This document shows positions 46,092-55,161 of a stretch of DNA of 64,000 bases, one piece after another. The notes below the pieces were generated by a model. The model was not told the origin of the DNA, made no database searches, and saw only the letters and a list, made by a program, of their open reading frames with translations. Within the stretch, counting starts at the first letter, position 1, and every line of letters begins with the position of its first letter. The stretch spans positions 1,178,001-1,242,000 of the forward strand of contig NZ_NJAK01000001.1 in NCBI RefSeq assembly GCF_002632755.1, read 5' to 3'. Made by a program: the position numbers and the translations under genes. The DNA is from Xenorhabdus ishibashii. Lineage in GTDB: Bacteria > Pseudomonadota > Gammaproteobacteria > Enterobacterales > Enterobacteriaceae.

Positions 46092-47209
46092 GCGCTTTTC
46101 TCCAGATTGCTATCCAGCAACAGACTGACCGAAATCCCTTTCGGGCATTCGTAGGTGCGGATAGTGATATAAATTTCCACCGTGTTTTTATTCCGCCATG
46201 TAATAGTGATATCGCCCTCTTTCGGCGACTTCACTTCGCCGGGGAACGTCACCCCGTTAATGTCGGTACTACGTGACATTTCACGTAACGTGCGGGCAAA
46301 GTAAGCCTGATGTGCGGCGACGCTGCCCGGCGTACTGTTTAAGCTGCGGTCAGCAATTTTAGCAATCGCTTGTAACCGCACCCTGCGTGCCACTTTATCG
46401 ACGACACGCAAATTTTCGATGCTCTGATAGTCCCCGCCTTCCACGTCCAGAGTGCGGCCATCTGACCAGTACAACCCGTCATAATCGGGATACCACATCG
46501 GCACGCTGAAACGCAGTTTTTCCAGTGCCTGCAAGGTAGCCAGATCAATCGGCTGGCCTGTACCATCCAACGGAAAATCGGTTGACCCTAAATCCATCAC
46601 GGCACCTGTCTGTACCCGTGCGGGACTGTCAGCCACCGTGACGGCACGGTTGCATAAACGCCCGGCCAGTACGCCTGCCTCATTGCCCCACAGGCACGGC
46701 ACCAACTGCACTGAGGGCACAGCCTCACCCTTTTGCAATTCCGCCAGTCGGTTAACATAATCCGTCCACGGCTCTTTGGATTGCGGACTATCCACGGCCA
46801 GGATCGCCCATTGCCAGCGGCCAAACCTGGCGATGGTGTTGGCACGCAAGGTTTGTGCTGCCTTGATCATGGCTTTATTGGCACCGACCGTCAGGACATA
46901 GCCCTCAACGCTGGCAACCGTCTGCGCCGCGGTCACGGCCTCGATAAACGCCAGTTCATCCGCCGTTTCGGGCAGGATATGGACATAGCCCGACCAGTTT
47001 TGCCCCGCATTTGCCATCGCTGCCAGGACATGGCGTTTGAGCGCGGTGTTTGCTGTGCCCAATACTGAATCAAAGTCCGTCTGGGTATTGACGGCAATCG
47101 TCTTTCCTGCGTTAATTTTGCCTGTCCCGATGAACAGCAATACCCGCTCAATCTCCCGTGTTTCGCCTTGCAGTTGGTTAACCTGGTTAACCTGAACATG
47201 TGGCCACAT
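46088..47209 (-). CDS. Phage tail sheath protein (DUF2586 type)
   Basis: The 373-residue protein (MWPHVQVNQVNQLQGETREI) follows an AAGGAA Shine-Dalgarno. It resembles DUF2586 proteins, the contractile-sheath subunit of HP1/K139-type phages: KRHVLAAMANAGQNWSGYVH, SVPMWYPDYDGLYWSDGRTL and a C-terminal domain with ITITWRNKNTVEIYITIRTY. Sheath and tube together mean a myophage tail. Confidence 0.8.
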   Translation of the reverse strand: MWPHVQVNQVNQLQGETREIERVLLFIGTGKINAGKTIAVNTQTDFDSVLGTANTALKRHVLAAMANAGQNWSGYVHILPETADELAFIEAVTAAQTVASVEGYVLTVGANKAMIKAAQTLRANTIARFGRWQWAILAVDSPQSKEPWTDYVNRLAELQKGEAVPSVQLVPCLWGNEAGVLAGRLCNRAVTVADSPARVQTGAVMDLGSTDFPLDGTGQPIDLATLQALEKLRFSVPMWYPDYDGLYWSDGRTLDVEGGDYQSIENLRVVDKVARRVRLQAIAKIADRSLNSTPGSVAAHQAYFARTLREMSRSTDINGVTFPGEVKSPKEGDITITWRNKNTVEIYITIRTYECPKGISVSLLLDSNLEKSA

Positions 47210-47232
47210 AAATTATTCCTTTATTGAGGCGC

Positions 47233-47907
47233 TTATCCTGCGCCGTACCCAATCCCTTGTAATTGACGTTCCAGCGCCTTGCTGAATTCTTCATCATTCA
47301 TACCCAAGAACGCGCGGGCGGGGATGGTAATTTCCCATTGGCTTTTGATTTCTTCGCCACTTAATATGCGGATTATCGTTCCGGCCTGAATAAATTTCAT
47401 ATTGGCAGTAATCTCCTTGATTGGGGGTTTACGCCAGCGTTTCCCTTTTTTGACTTTATAGCCTAAGTCACGCAACTTCTTTGCTTGCCTGATAGTCGCC
47501 ATCCGTTCACGGTCAACGTTCTTTTTCACCTGCTGCCGGCTAATCTGAACATTCATCCCGTATTGCTGTGCATAACCCACCACACCTGCGGGCACTGGCT
47601 GGCTGCCATTCCGGTAATGCCCGCCTTGCAGATAAACACGCACCGCGTCAATTTCCGGCATTTCCCGGATATGTAACAGCTTCGGCATGTTCCTGAGCAT
47701 CTTCTGTCGCCTTGGGCTTTTTCGGGCAGGCCAGCTTTCGCCCTCGGGTGAACGCTGATTGCGTACATTGCGCTTGGCGGCATCAATCAACCCATATTTG
47801 GCAATGCGCCATAATAGGCGCTGACGCTTTTTCTCCGGCAAATCAAGGCTGCGCAACTCATCTTGCAATTTCTTAAGCTGGTTGCGGTTTAATTGGCTGT
47901 AGATCAT
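47233..47907 (-). CDS. Tail completion protein S-like (virion morphogenesis)
   Basis: A 224-residue, very basic protein: N-terminal LNRNQLKKLQDELRSLDLPE and the RSPEGESWPARKSPRRQKML block recall P2 gpS / phage virion morphogenesis proteins that cap the tail for head joining. It overlaps the R-like gene upstream by 4 bp and precedes the sheath by 23 bp. Confidence 0.75.
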   Translation of the reverse strand: MIYSQLNRNQLKKLQDELRSLDLPEKKRQRLLWRIAKYGLIDAAKRNVRNQRSPEGESWPARKSPRRQKMLRNMPKLLHIREMPEIDAVRVYLQGGHYRNGSQPVPAGVVGYAQQYGMNVQISRQQVKKNVDRERMATIRQAKKLRDLGYKVKKGKRWRKPPIKEITANMKFIQAGTIIRILSGEEIKSQWEITIPARAFLGMNDEEFSKALERQLQGIGYGAG

Positions 47908-48404
47908 GCAGGGTGTTTCCCTATGTGGGCACCCGTCTCATCCACACTGTGCACCGCGCCTTGTTCAGCGAACCAGACTTCGGACTCGGCCAGTGACCAG
48001 CGCTTGCCATCAAACGGGATCATGCCTTTCGGGTCTTCCCGTATCACCACGGGTTCAGCCAGCGACAGCGACACCACGACAACCGCCGTATTGCCGTCCA
48101 CTTCAACGGTTAATGTCGGTTGTTCCTGCTCGACATTGGCATCACCGAAACTATTTCCCTGGGCAGTTAACCATGCATCAATCAGCAAGGGGATATTGCG
48201 CGGATCACACTCCCGATAGGGGAAGCGCCCCCACGCAATCACCGCCTCATATTGCTGGACAAACATCTGGTATTGCCCCAGCCCTAAATCCCGCTGTGCC
48301 GGAATAAAGCGGATTTCATCCATTTCACTGGTGAATTCCGTCTCGCAGAGGCGTTCCGGCAGGTTATTCCGTAAAAAAGCCGTGAGATGCTGTAACTTAC
48401 TCAT
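47904..48404 (-). CDS. Tail completion protein R-like
   Basis: The 166-residue protein starts MSKLQHLTAFLRNNLPERL, and YEAVIAWGRFPYRECDPRNI plus LIDAWLTAQGNSF match P2 gpR, which completes the tail end for joining to the head. It overlaps the head-completion gene and the S-like gene by 4 bp each (ATGA type). Confidence 0.8.
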   Translation of the reverse strand: MSKLQHLTAFLRNNLPERLCETEFTSEMDEIRFIPAQRDLGLGQYQMFVQQYEAVIAWGRFPYRECDPRNIPLLIDAWLTAQGNSFGDANVEQEQPTLTVEVDGNTAVVVVSLSLAEPVVIREDPKGMIPFDGKRWSLAESEVWFAEQGAVHSVDETGAHIGKHPA

Positions 48405-48853
48405 ATGGATCGTACCGTCACACGTCCATGCCCTTTCATATTGCGCAGTACCATAGCAGCTTCTGCCAGCAGGCGGGTGCGCACTTCCGGGCTTTCCTGT
48501 CCCGGATTGGGGGCACGGCTAACCAGCGTTGTGTATTCCCCCAGTAAATCGGCTTTTGCCCTGGCATATACTGCTTTTTTATACTGGCTGACCAGGGCGT
48601 TACTCCCGTTGATGGTAATGCCTGCTACATCGGCCGCCCGCTGATAACCTTTGGCCTGCAAACGTGATCTCAGGCGCTGTAAATCCAGATTGATCTCGGC
48701 CACAGTCGCCAGCAGCGCATTGGCTAACATATCGTTATCTAAGTCCGCAGGCAGCTTGCGATTGACCTGAAATTCCCGCAAATTTAAATCCGGCCAAAAG
48801 CCATCATTGGTCAATGGGGCGTCCCGGTAATCCACGGTATTGCCATTAAACAT
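48401..48853 (-). CDS. Head completion/stabilisation protein L-like
   Basis: I start at 48853 (MFNGNTVDYRDAPLTNDGFW), 7 bases after AAGGAG, giving 150 residues; the ATG at 48925 overlaps non-conserved sequence. It resembles P2 gpL, which plugs the portal after packaging: PDLNLREFQVNRKLPADLDN, AKGYQRAADVAG, YTTLVSRAPNPGQESPEVRT. Confidence 0.85.
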   Translation of the reverse strand: MFNGNTVDYRDAPLTNDGFWPDLNLREFQVNRKLPADLDNDMLANALLATVAEINLDLQRLRSRLQAKGYQRAADVAGITINGSNALVSQYKKAVYARAKADLLGEYTTLVSRAPNPGQESPEVRTRLLAEAAMVLRNMKGHGRVTVRSI

Positions 48854-48952
48854 CGCATTTCTCCTTGAAAAAAAGCGGGCTGTCCGGTTTCCACGGCCAT
48901 CAGCAATCAATTGCCCTGCCTCCACCGCGCCCGCTCCGGCTTGCGGTAGTCG

Positions 48953-49660
48953 TTATGATTCGGTTGTCAGTGCCCGTATACGGGCGGCAATCCGTTGCCG
49001 ATAGGTTTTCACGCCTGATGCCGGGTTGCATTGATGCGCTTTTGCCAGCCAGCTATCGGCTTTCTCCAGCACATCCAGGCTCTCTACGTTGCTGGCTTTA
49101 ATGTCAGCGTTATCCCCTTTCAGTCGCATTAACGCAGCAAATTTGTAGTACTTGGCCTTGATTTTCTCGTGAACTTGCCATTTTTCAGTCACATTCTGAA
49201 ATGTCCGTGAAAAATAGGGTTCAACAGAATGACCCGCTTCGGCTTCCCTGTGTGCCCAAAGCAACACGGTATCGGCCACGAATGCCGGGAAGCTACTGCG
49301 AAAATGGTCGGGGGTGAGCTGTCCCTGCTCAATGGCGATATCCGCCCAGTCCAGACCGTGGTCAAACTCCCCAATATCAAATAACCAAATCACGCAGTAG
49401 GCAAAAATCGGGTTGCCGTACACTTCGCCCTCATCCAGATAACGTTGGGCTGTGGGCAGATAATTGGGTAACAGTTCCCGCTTTTTCATCTCAACCCGTT
49501 CTGCGGTCAGCGTTAACTGGCGCAACCGCTTAACATCCTGCTCAATGGCACGGGCTTGCAGGTGCATACTCGCGCCATCGGCAATGGCAACCGCCTGTTG
49601 CCGTGCCAGTTTCTGGCGCAGCTCCACTTCCGCCCGATGGCGTTGAGCAGGTGACAACAT
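48953..49660 (-). CDS. Terminase small (endonuclease) subunit, P2 gpM-like
   Basis: The 235-residue protein MLSPAQRHRAEVELRQKLAR is typical of P2 gpM, the subunit that works with gpP to cut cos DNA. The DEGEVYGNPIFAYCVIWLFD and GLDWADIAIEQGQLTPDHFR blocks are family features. It shares its start with the capsid stop (overlap of one base). Confidence 0.87.
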   Translation of the reverse strand: MLSPAQRHRAEVELRQKLARQQAVAIADGASMHLQARAIEQDVKRLRQLTLTAERVEMKKRELLPNYLPTAQRYLDEGEVYGNPIFAYCVIWLFDIGEFDHGLDWADIAIEQGQLTPDHFRSSFPAFVADTVLLWAHREAEAGHSVEPYFSRTFQNVTEKWQVHEKIKAKYYKFAALMRLKGDNADIKASNVESLDVLEKADSWLAKAHQCNPASGVKTYRQRIAARIRALTTES

Positions 49661-50691
49661 CAGTCTGTTTCCACTTTTTCCGCAGGTTCAGCCACCGTGC
49701 CAATCGTCACGGCTTTTTCATCATAGGCTGCGTACAATTCCGGCGTTTCCAGTGCATAACCTTCGTTGCGCAGGTATTTGTTTTCGAACTGCTTACGGTC
49801 ATCGACAAACTCGGCCTTACGCTGACGGGTATTGCGCTGGGTCAGAATTTGCAGGTTCGGCAACATGGTGACCACCATACGCTTACCCGGCATAAACGGC
49901 GGCACCATCGCCGGACGCCCTGCGATAGAACTCCCCAGCATTTGCGCGGCGATCTTTTCCGTTGGCCTGTCGGCAGCCTGATACAGCCGGTATTGCTCTG
50001 CGGCGACCAAATCCGCACCCACCAGTACCGTTAAACGCGGATCATGGCGGAACTGTTGCGGAATGCAGGTGTTAATCAGATCGGAAGCCATCGCATCCAG
50101 TGAGCTAAAATCACCGTGTTCATCCAGTTTCACGGGCGTGGTAATGACCTGCTTGCCGCCGTTCCACTCTTTGGCAATCTGATGCCAGCCTTTGTTGACA
50201 TCTTCGCCGTTCGGGTTTTCGTCCGGTTGGGTTGTCTCCGCCACTCGCTGACCGTTAAAGCCCACGCGAAGCATATCCAGCGCAAACGATTCATTGGTGA
50301 ATGCCTGCATACGCTGGAAGAATTCTTCTTCACTGCCGGAGTTCGCCCAAATGGACAACAAGTCCCATTTCAGCGCGGCGCCGGAATCAGTTTCCGCCAA
50401 TTTATATTCATTGCCATCGACACCCGTGGCACGGATAAAGCGACCATCTTTTTTACGCCCGGTAAAAAGCCCTGGATTACCGACCGAGACAACTTGTCCG
50501 GAAAGGTGATCCACATCCGCGCAGGTGATCATGTTGAGGAATTCAACCGATTCCAGCAGCGCACTGCGCAACGCGGTTTCTTTTGGATCAGACAGTGCGA
50601 AGTAACGTGAAGTATCAGGAACCCCATAGGCTTCGGCGAGTCCAGCAGAATAATTCTGCAAAAAAGCGCGTGCCCGTTGATTTAATTGCAT
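49660..50691 (-). CDS. Major capsid protein, P2 gpN-like
   Basis: 343 residues, MQLNQRARAFLQNYSAGLAE; visible family blocks include RYFALSDPKETALRSALLES, WHQIAKEWNGGKQVITTPVK, DPRLTVLVGADLVAAEQYRL, and MPGKRMVVTMLPNLQILTQR. P2-type capsids have the HK97 fold and are trimmed by the scaffold protease. It follows the scaffold gene by 26 bp. Confidence 0.93.
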   Translation of the reverse strand: MQLNQRARAFLQNYSAGLAEAYGVPDTSRYFALSDPKETALRSALLESVEFLNMITCADVDHLSGQVVSVGNPGLFTGRKKDGRFIRATGVDGNEYKLAETDSGAALKWDLLSIWANSGSEEEFFQRMQAFTNESFALDMLRVGFNGQRVAETTQPDENPNGEDVNKGWHQIAKEWNGGKQVITTPVKLDEHGDFSSLDAMASDLINTCIPQQFRHDPRLTVLVGADLVAAEQYRLYQAADRPTEKIAAQMLGSSIAGRPAMVPPFMPGKRMVVTMLPNLQILTQRNTRQRKAEFVDDRKQFENKYLRNEGYALETPELYAAYDEKAVTIGTVAEPAEKVETD

Positions 50692-50717
50692 AGCTCTTCC
50701 CTTTGCTCTATCAAGCG

Positions 50718-51578
50718 TTACAGATAGTTAAAATTTTTGTTTTTATTGCCTTGCGGATTTCTCTTCGGCAACGGCGTTGCCATCTTATTCAGCTTGCCGA
50801 AGTTCTTTAAAATCGACGGCAGGCTGTCACGTAAACGGGCAAACTCTTCGGTATCGACCACTTCCTTAACGGTTTCGACATCTTCCTGCACTTCGTCCAC
50901 GACCTGCTCAGTGGATGCTTGCGCCGCTTCCACAGCGGCCAGTCGATCTTCCATTCTGGCTAATGCTTCCGCGATTGCCTGCAACGCATCACCATCATCA
51001 TCACCAGCGGGTTGCTCGGTGGGGGTTTCTGCCTGCTCTTCAATATTGAAGAGGCTACGCCATGTCTTCTTTGTGCCTTTTGTTCCCTTAGCCATCGTTG
51101 TTCCCTTTTGCTTAAATTCCCTGATTTCATCAATCACCAGCGGTTTATAAGTCCCCGACCGATGCGTTTTTTTCTTTTTACTAAATTGCAGGCGCGTGGT
51201 GCCCACACTGGCTGGCGAACTGGTGACTGCCAGCCCTTCCAGATATGATTTGCCTGTCCCGCGAAAGTTACCATTTGGCGTAAATTCCACGGAAGTAAAC
51301 AACAGTTGCCCGTCCCGGTTGGCATCCAACAAACGGTGATTGGGTCGCAGTTGCGCATAAAGGCGTAACAGCCCATCGTCGCCCCGTTCGGCTTTGACCG
51401 CCAACACTTCCCCCATCGCGCCCATCCAGCGTTCATGCTCCGGCCAGATAACAGCAGTATAGAGTTGCGGATCATAAAGCTCTGCGGCATCCAGAATCCA
51501 TTGCGGTTCCATCACCCGGCCATCAACGGTGTCGCCTTCCATGGCAATACATATCCAGTTAGTCATTAACTGAGACAT
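50718..51578 (-). CDS. Capsid scaffolding protein/protease, P2 gpO-like
   Basis: The 286-residue protein has an N-terminal serine protease domain (IWPEHERWMGAMGEVLAVKA with the likely His, LLFTSVEFTPNGNF with the likely Ser) and a C-terminal scaffolding part with Lys/Thr-rich linker and coiled coil (about residues 195-250, IAEALARMEDRLAAVEAAQA), as in gpO. It is the first gene of the leftward late operon, divergent from terminase. Confidence 0.9.
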   Translation of the reverse strand: MSQLMTNWICIAMEGDTVDGRVMEPQWILDAAELYDPQLYTAVIWPEHERWMGAMGEVLAVKAERGDDGLLRLYAQLRPNHRLLDANRDGQLLFTSVEFTPNGNFRGTGKSYLEGLAVTSSPASVGTTRLQFSKKKKTHRSGTYKPLVIDEIREFKQKGTTMAKGTKGTKKTWRSLFNIEEQAETPTEQPAGDDDGDALQAIAEALARMEDRLAAVEAAQASTEQVVDEVQEDVETVKEVVDTEEFARLRDSLPSILKNFGKLNKMATPLPKRNPQGNKNKNFNYL

Positions 51579-51671
51579 ATCGCATTCCTTATCATTGCTT
51601 CACACACAGTATTGCGAATTAAATCAGCGACGGCGAGCGGTGCAATGCGGATGAATTCGGATATAACGCAT

Positions 51672-51696
51672 AACCGAATGAAACCGAAGTTAACCA
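51672..51696. promoter_or_regulatory. Phased AACCG repeats in the divergent late promoter region
   Basis: Between the divergent scaffold and terminase genes, AACCG occurs at 51672, AACCG at 51682 and AACCA at 51692, spaced exactly one helical turn. The site lies where P2-type phages have Ogr-activated late promoters. A binding role for the Ogr-like protein is an inference. Confidence 0.45.
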
Positions 51697-51756
51697 GACG
51701 AAAGCCGCCTGTTCGCACGGCATAATGAGGGCATCATAAAACAAGGATGTTTAACA

Positions 51757-53541
51757 ATGGCCAAATACTCAGATGAACTGATCAAAGTAGCAAAGTCGCT
51801 TTATCTGCGCCGCTATACGCCAGTTGAAATTGCCCGTGAATTAAATCTACCCAATCGGCGGATCATTTATTACTGGGCGGAAAAAGGGCACTGGGCGGAT
51901 ATGCTCAGTCATGAAAGTGTGATTGAGGCCATTAATCGCCGCATTGCATTGCTCAGTGAGCGCAATAATAAGACCGCACCCGAACAGGACGAACTCGACC
52001 GCCTGATAGGCCATCATGTCAAACTGATAGCACAGGAAAATAAACATAAAGAGAAGCTGGCTGAGATCAAGGCGCGGGCAGGCTCTAGCAGTGAAAGCGA
52101 ATATGCCCCATCTGGGGACGGTGAACCGAAGAAAAAGAAACGCTACCGTAAAAATGATATTTCAGCGCTGACAGAAGAAGATTTCCAGACTTTTGTTGAT
52201 AGTAATTTATTTGGTTACCAAAAACATTTACGTACTAACAAACAGAAGAGTGTGCGCAATATTTTAAAATCCCGCCAAATCGGGGCAACATGGTATTTTG
52301 CATTTGAAGCCTTTGAAGATGCGGTGTTAAACGGTAACAGGCAAGTTTTCTTATCCGCCTCCAAACCACAGGCACAGGTGTTCCGCTCCTATATCGTGAA
52401 CTTTGCCGAACAGCTTTTCGGAATAACGTTAACGGGTGAGCACATCCGCCTGAGTAATGGTGCTGAATTGCGTTTTCTTTCGACCAATAAGAACACGGCA
52501 CAATCTTACAACGGCCATCTCTATTGTGATGAATACTTCTGGATACCTGATTTTAAACGATTCAATGAAGTCGCTTCCGCAATGGCAACACAAGATCATT
52601 TCCGCACAACTTATTTTTCTACCCCCAGTGCGAAAACCCACCCTGCCTATCCGTTCTGGACAGGGGACGAATGGCGCGGCAATGATGCTAAACGTAAGAA
52701 TGTGGCCTTTCCTACTTTTGATGAATACCGCGATGGCGGGCGCGATTGCCCTGATGGTCAGTGGCGTTACGTCATTACATTGGAAGACGCTATCAAGGGC
52801 GGCTTTAACCTCGCCAGTATCGACCGACTGCGCAATAAGTACAATAAAGACTCATTTAACATGCTGTTTATGTGTGTGTTTGTTGACAGCGGTGCATCAG
52901 TGTTTACCTACAGTCAGGTTGATAAATGCGGCGTAGATATCAATCTCTGGGAAGATCACAACCCCAACGCCTCGCGTCCGTTTGGTGAGCGTGAAGTCTG
53001 GGGCGGCTTCGACCCTGCCCGTTCCGGTGATACCTCTACCTTTGTGATTGTTGCCCCGCCGTTGATGGCAGGCGAAGCCTTTCGGGTGTTAGCCACGTTC
53101 TACTGGCAGGGCATGAACTGGAAGCACCAGGCGAAACTGATTGAAGAGCTGTTCAAGCGTTACCGCTTTACCCATATCGGCATTGATACCACGGGCATTG
53201 GGCACGGGGTCTATGAAATGGTGCAGGACTTCGCGCCCCGCCAGACACAGGCCATTCACTACAGCCAGCAAAGCAAAAACCAACTGGTCATGAAGATGAT
53301 CGATGTGGTCAGCGAAGAACGTCTCGAATGGGACGGGGAACAAAAAGAAATCCTGGCCTCATTCCTGGCTATCCGCCATACCACCACGGGCAAAGGGGGT
53401 GCCATGACCTTTGTTGCCGACCGTTCGCAGGAAACCGGACACGCCGACGTGTTTTGGGCTATCTCCCATGCCCTGATGAATGAACCCCTCAATTACGAGA
53501 AGAAACGCACCTCCAAATATCAATTTTCAAAGGCAGCATGA
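51757..53541 (+). CDS. Terminase large (ATPase) subunit, P2 gpP-like
   Basis: 594 residues. It begins with a helix-turn-helix (PVEIARELNLPNRRIIYYWA), followed by the packaging ATPase (Walker-A-like KSRQIGATWYFAFEAF, Walker B GHLYCDEYFWI) and an RNase-H-like nuclease (GGFDPARSGDTSTFVIVAPP, HIGIDTTGIGHGVYEMV). The start has AAGGA upstream. It overlaps the portal start by 4 bp, as in P2. Confidence 0.93.
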   Translation: MAKYSDELIKVAKSLYLRRYTPVEIARELNLPNRRIIYYWAEKGHWADMLSHESVIEAINRRIALLSERNNKTAPEQDELDRLIGHHVKLIAQENKHKEKLAEIKARAGSSSESEYAPSGDGEPKKKKRYRKNDISALTEEDFQTFVDSNLFGYQKHLRTNKQKSVRNILKSRQIGATWYFAFEAFEDAVLNGNRQVFLSASKPQAQVFRSYIVNFAEQLFGITLTGEHIRLSNGAELRFLSTNKNTAQSYNGHLYCDEYFWIPDFKRFNEVASAMATQDHFRTTYFSTPSAKTHPAYPFWTGDEWRGNDAKRKNVAFPTFDEYRDGGRDCPDGQWRYVITLEDAIKGGFNLASIDRLRNKYNKDSFNMLFMCVFVDSGASVFTYSQVDKCGVDINLWEDHNPNASRPFGEREVWGGFDPARSGDTSTFVIVAPPLMAGEAFRVLATFYWQGMNWKHQAKLIEELFKRYRFTHIGIDTTGIGHGVYEMVQDFAPRQTQAIHYSQQSKNQLVMKMIDVVSEERLEWDGEQKEILASFLAIRHTTTGKGGAMTFVADRSQETGHADVFWAISHALMNEPLNYEKKRTSKYQFSKAA

Positions 53542-54572
53542 TGAGCAAGAAAACGTTAAGGAAAACCGCCAAGGCAGCGCATACTAACCCCCGTCAACGG
53601 AAAATGAGCCTGATCACACTGGGTAAGCCTGAACCAATACTCACCACTATGACGGATTACCAGAAAATCTGGTATGACAACGATTATGATCATTACACCC
53701 TGCCCATTGACCGTCTGGCACTGGCGCAGCTCACCAACATGAACGGGCAACACGGCGGTATAATCTACTCCCGCCACAATATGATTGCCTCTGATTACCT
53801 CGGTGGCGGACTGAGCCACGAACAATTCAGGGCAGCTATTATCAATTTCCTGATTTTCGGGGATGTGGCCATCCTGAAAGTGTGCAACTTCTGGGGGGAT
53901 ATTGTCAGACTGGAGGTGCTGCCCTCCCTTTACCTGCGCCGCCGTCAGGACGGCGATTTTGTGGTCTTGCAGGAAGGTGAGCCACTGGTTTACTCACCGG
54001 AAGAAGTGATCTTCATTAAGCAATATGACCCACAACAGCAGGTTTATGGCTTGCCGGATTATATCGGCGGTATCCATGCGGCCTTGCTCAACTCAGAAGC
54101 GACCATCTTTCGCCGCCGCTATTACCACAATGGTGCCCACACAGGCGGCATCATTTACACCAATGATCCCAATGTCTCTGATGAAACCGAAGAAGAAATT
54201 ATCCGGAAACTGCAACAAAGCAAGGGGATCGGTAATTTTGACACCCTGTTCGTGAATATTCCCAATGGCGACCCTGACGGCATCAAGTTTATTCCGGTCG
54301 GGGACATTTCCGCCAATGATGAATTTGCCAATGTCAAAAGTATCAGCTCACAAGACGTGCTGACCGCCCACCGATTTCCGGCCGGACTGGCGGGTATTAT
54401 CCCGACCAATGCCGCCGGATTGGGAGATCCGGAAAAGGCGCGGGCTGCCTACCGTCTGGATGAAGTTATCCCTGTTCAAAATATGTTCATGAATGCGATA
54501 AATACCCCTGATGTGCCAGAAATATTACATATCCGTTTTCAACAAGATAACGCAATTTCGGGTGAAGAATGA
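53538..54572 (+). CDS. Portal protein, P2 gpQ-like
   Basis: 344 residues; the P2-type portal motifs include YYTLPID-like DHYTLPIDRLALAQLTNMNG, HNMIASDYLGGGLSHEQFRA, VYGLPDYIGGIHAALLNSEA, and DVLTAHRFPAGLAGIIPTNA. The portal ring is the DNA entry point and head-tail joint. Its stop overlaps an in-frame ATG of the next gene, though the Ogr-like gene probably starts 51 bp later. Confidence 0.93.
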   Translation: MMSKKTLRKTAKAAHTNPRQRKMSLITLGKPEPILTTMTDYQKIWYDNDYDHYTLPIDRLALAQLTNMNGQHGGIIYSRHNMIASDYLGGGLSHEQFRAAIINFLIFGDVAILKVCNFWGDIVRLEVLPSLYLRRRQDGDFVVLQEGEPLVYSPEEVIFIKQYDPQQQVYGLPDYIGGIHAALLNSEATIFRRRYYHNGAHTGGIIYTNDPNVSDETEEEIIRKLQQSKGIGNFDTLFVNIPNGDPDGIKFIPVGDISANDEFANVKSISSQDVLTAHRFPAGLAGIIPTNAAGLGDPEKARAAYRLDEVIPVQNMFMNAINTPDVPEILHIRFQQDNAISGEE

Positions 54573-54622
54573 GCAAGAAAATGGTAAAATCGAGGCAAAT
54601 CGATACATTGGGAATGAGGAAC

Positions 54623-54889
54623 ATGCGCGTATTAAAAATCATCTGTACCGAGTGCGGTGCTAAGGCCGTCATTCGCAAAACTAACCGGATGCACCGCGAA
54701 ATTGCTGATGTGTATTGTTCATGCTCTGATGTTGAGTGCGGCCATACGTTTGTGATGAACCTGGCGTTTTCACACACTATCAGCCCCAGCGCCAAAACGG
54801 GCAATATCCTGTTGCAGACCGTGATTAATAACCTCAATCCGCAACAGCGCCAGATGGCGTTAGACTTGCTGCAAGCCAATGCGGCATGA
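54623..54889 (+). CDS. Ogr/Delta-type late-gene activator (zinc finger)
   Basis: The ATG at 54623 follows GAGGAA closely and gives MRVLKIICTECGAKAVIRKT (88 residues); an ATG at 54569 overlapping the portal stop is less likely. Four cysteines (CTEC and CSCSDVEC) make a zinc finger followed by GHTFVMNLAFSH, the pattern of P2 Ogr and P4 Delta, which activate the four late promoters through RNA polymerase alpha. In P2 ogr lies at the other end of the genome beside attP; here it follows the portal gene. Confidence 0.85.
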   Translation: MRVLKIICTECGAKAVIRKTNRMHREIADVYCSCSDVECGHTFVMNLAFSHTISPSAKTGNILLQTVINNLNPQQRQMALDLLQANAA

Positions 54890-54897
54890 CTTAAGTT

Positions 54898-55077
54898 TTA
54901 AGAAGCCACTCTCAGTGGCTTTTCTATCAACTCACTTCTTACCTGTTCTGCCAGTTCCCCAACCCAATATAATGCTATTTGCCTATCTTTATCGTTAAAA
55001 CACTCCCCACCACCAATTTTAGAAATTAACTCGATACGTTCTAAAAGAACAAATGTATTTAAAGAATCAGACATCAT
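54898..55077 (-). CDS. Small phage protein of unknown function
   Basis: A 59-residue frame, MMSDSLNTFVLLERIELISK, IGGGECFNDKDRQIALYWVG, ELAEQVRSELIEKPLRVAS, on the minus strand, too short for usual ORF cut-offs. The sequence is helical and looks like real protein (no low complexity). It follows the replication gene A by 84 bp, a place where P2-like phages have small genes. Its last codons overlap the terminator of the opposite gene. Confidence 0.5.
   Translation of the reverse strand: MMSDSLNTFVLLERIELISKIGGGECFNDKDRQIALYWVGELAEQVRSELIEKPLRVAS
54903..54925 (+). terminator. Terminator after the Ogr-like gene
   Basis: A perfect 8-bp stem AAGCCACT/AGTGGCTT with a CTC loop is followed by TTCT. 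It also works as a stem on the other strand. Confidence 0.7.
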
Positions 55078-55161
55078 ATCCCTACTATTATTATACTGTA
55101 TATATAAACAGACAAATTAATATAGTTATTATTTGAATTAATTTCACTAAGAAATAGTTAG

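Noticed and set aside
54890..55161. P2-position cos site
   Set aside because: The stretch is A+T-rich, holds a small frame and a terminator, and lacks G+C-rich iterated sequence.
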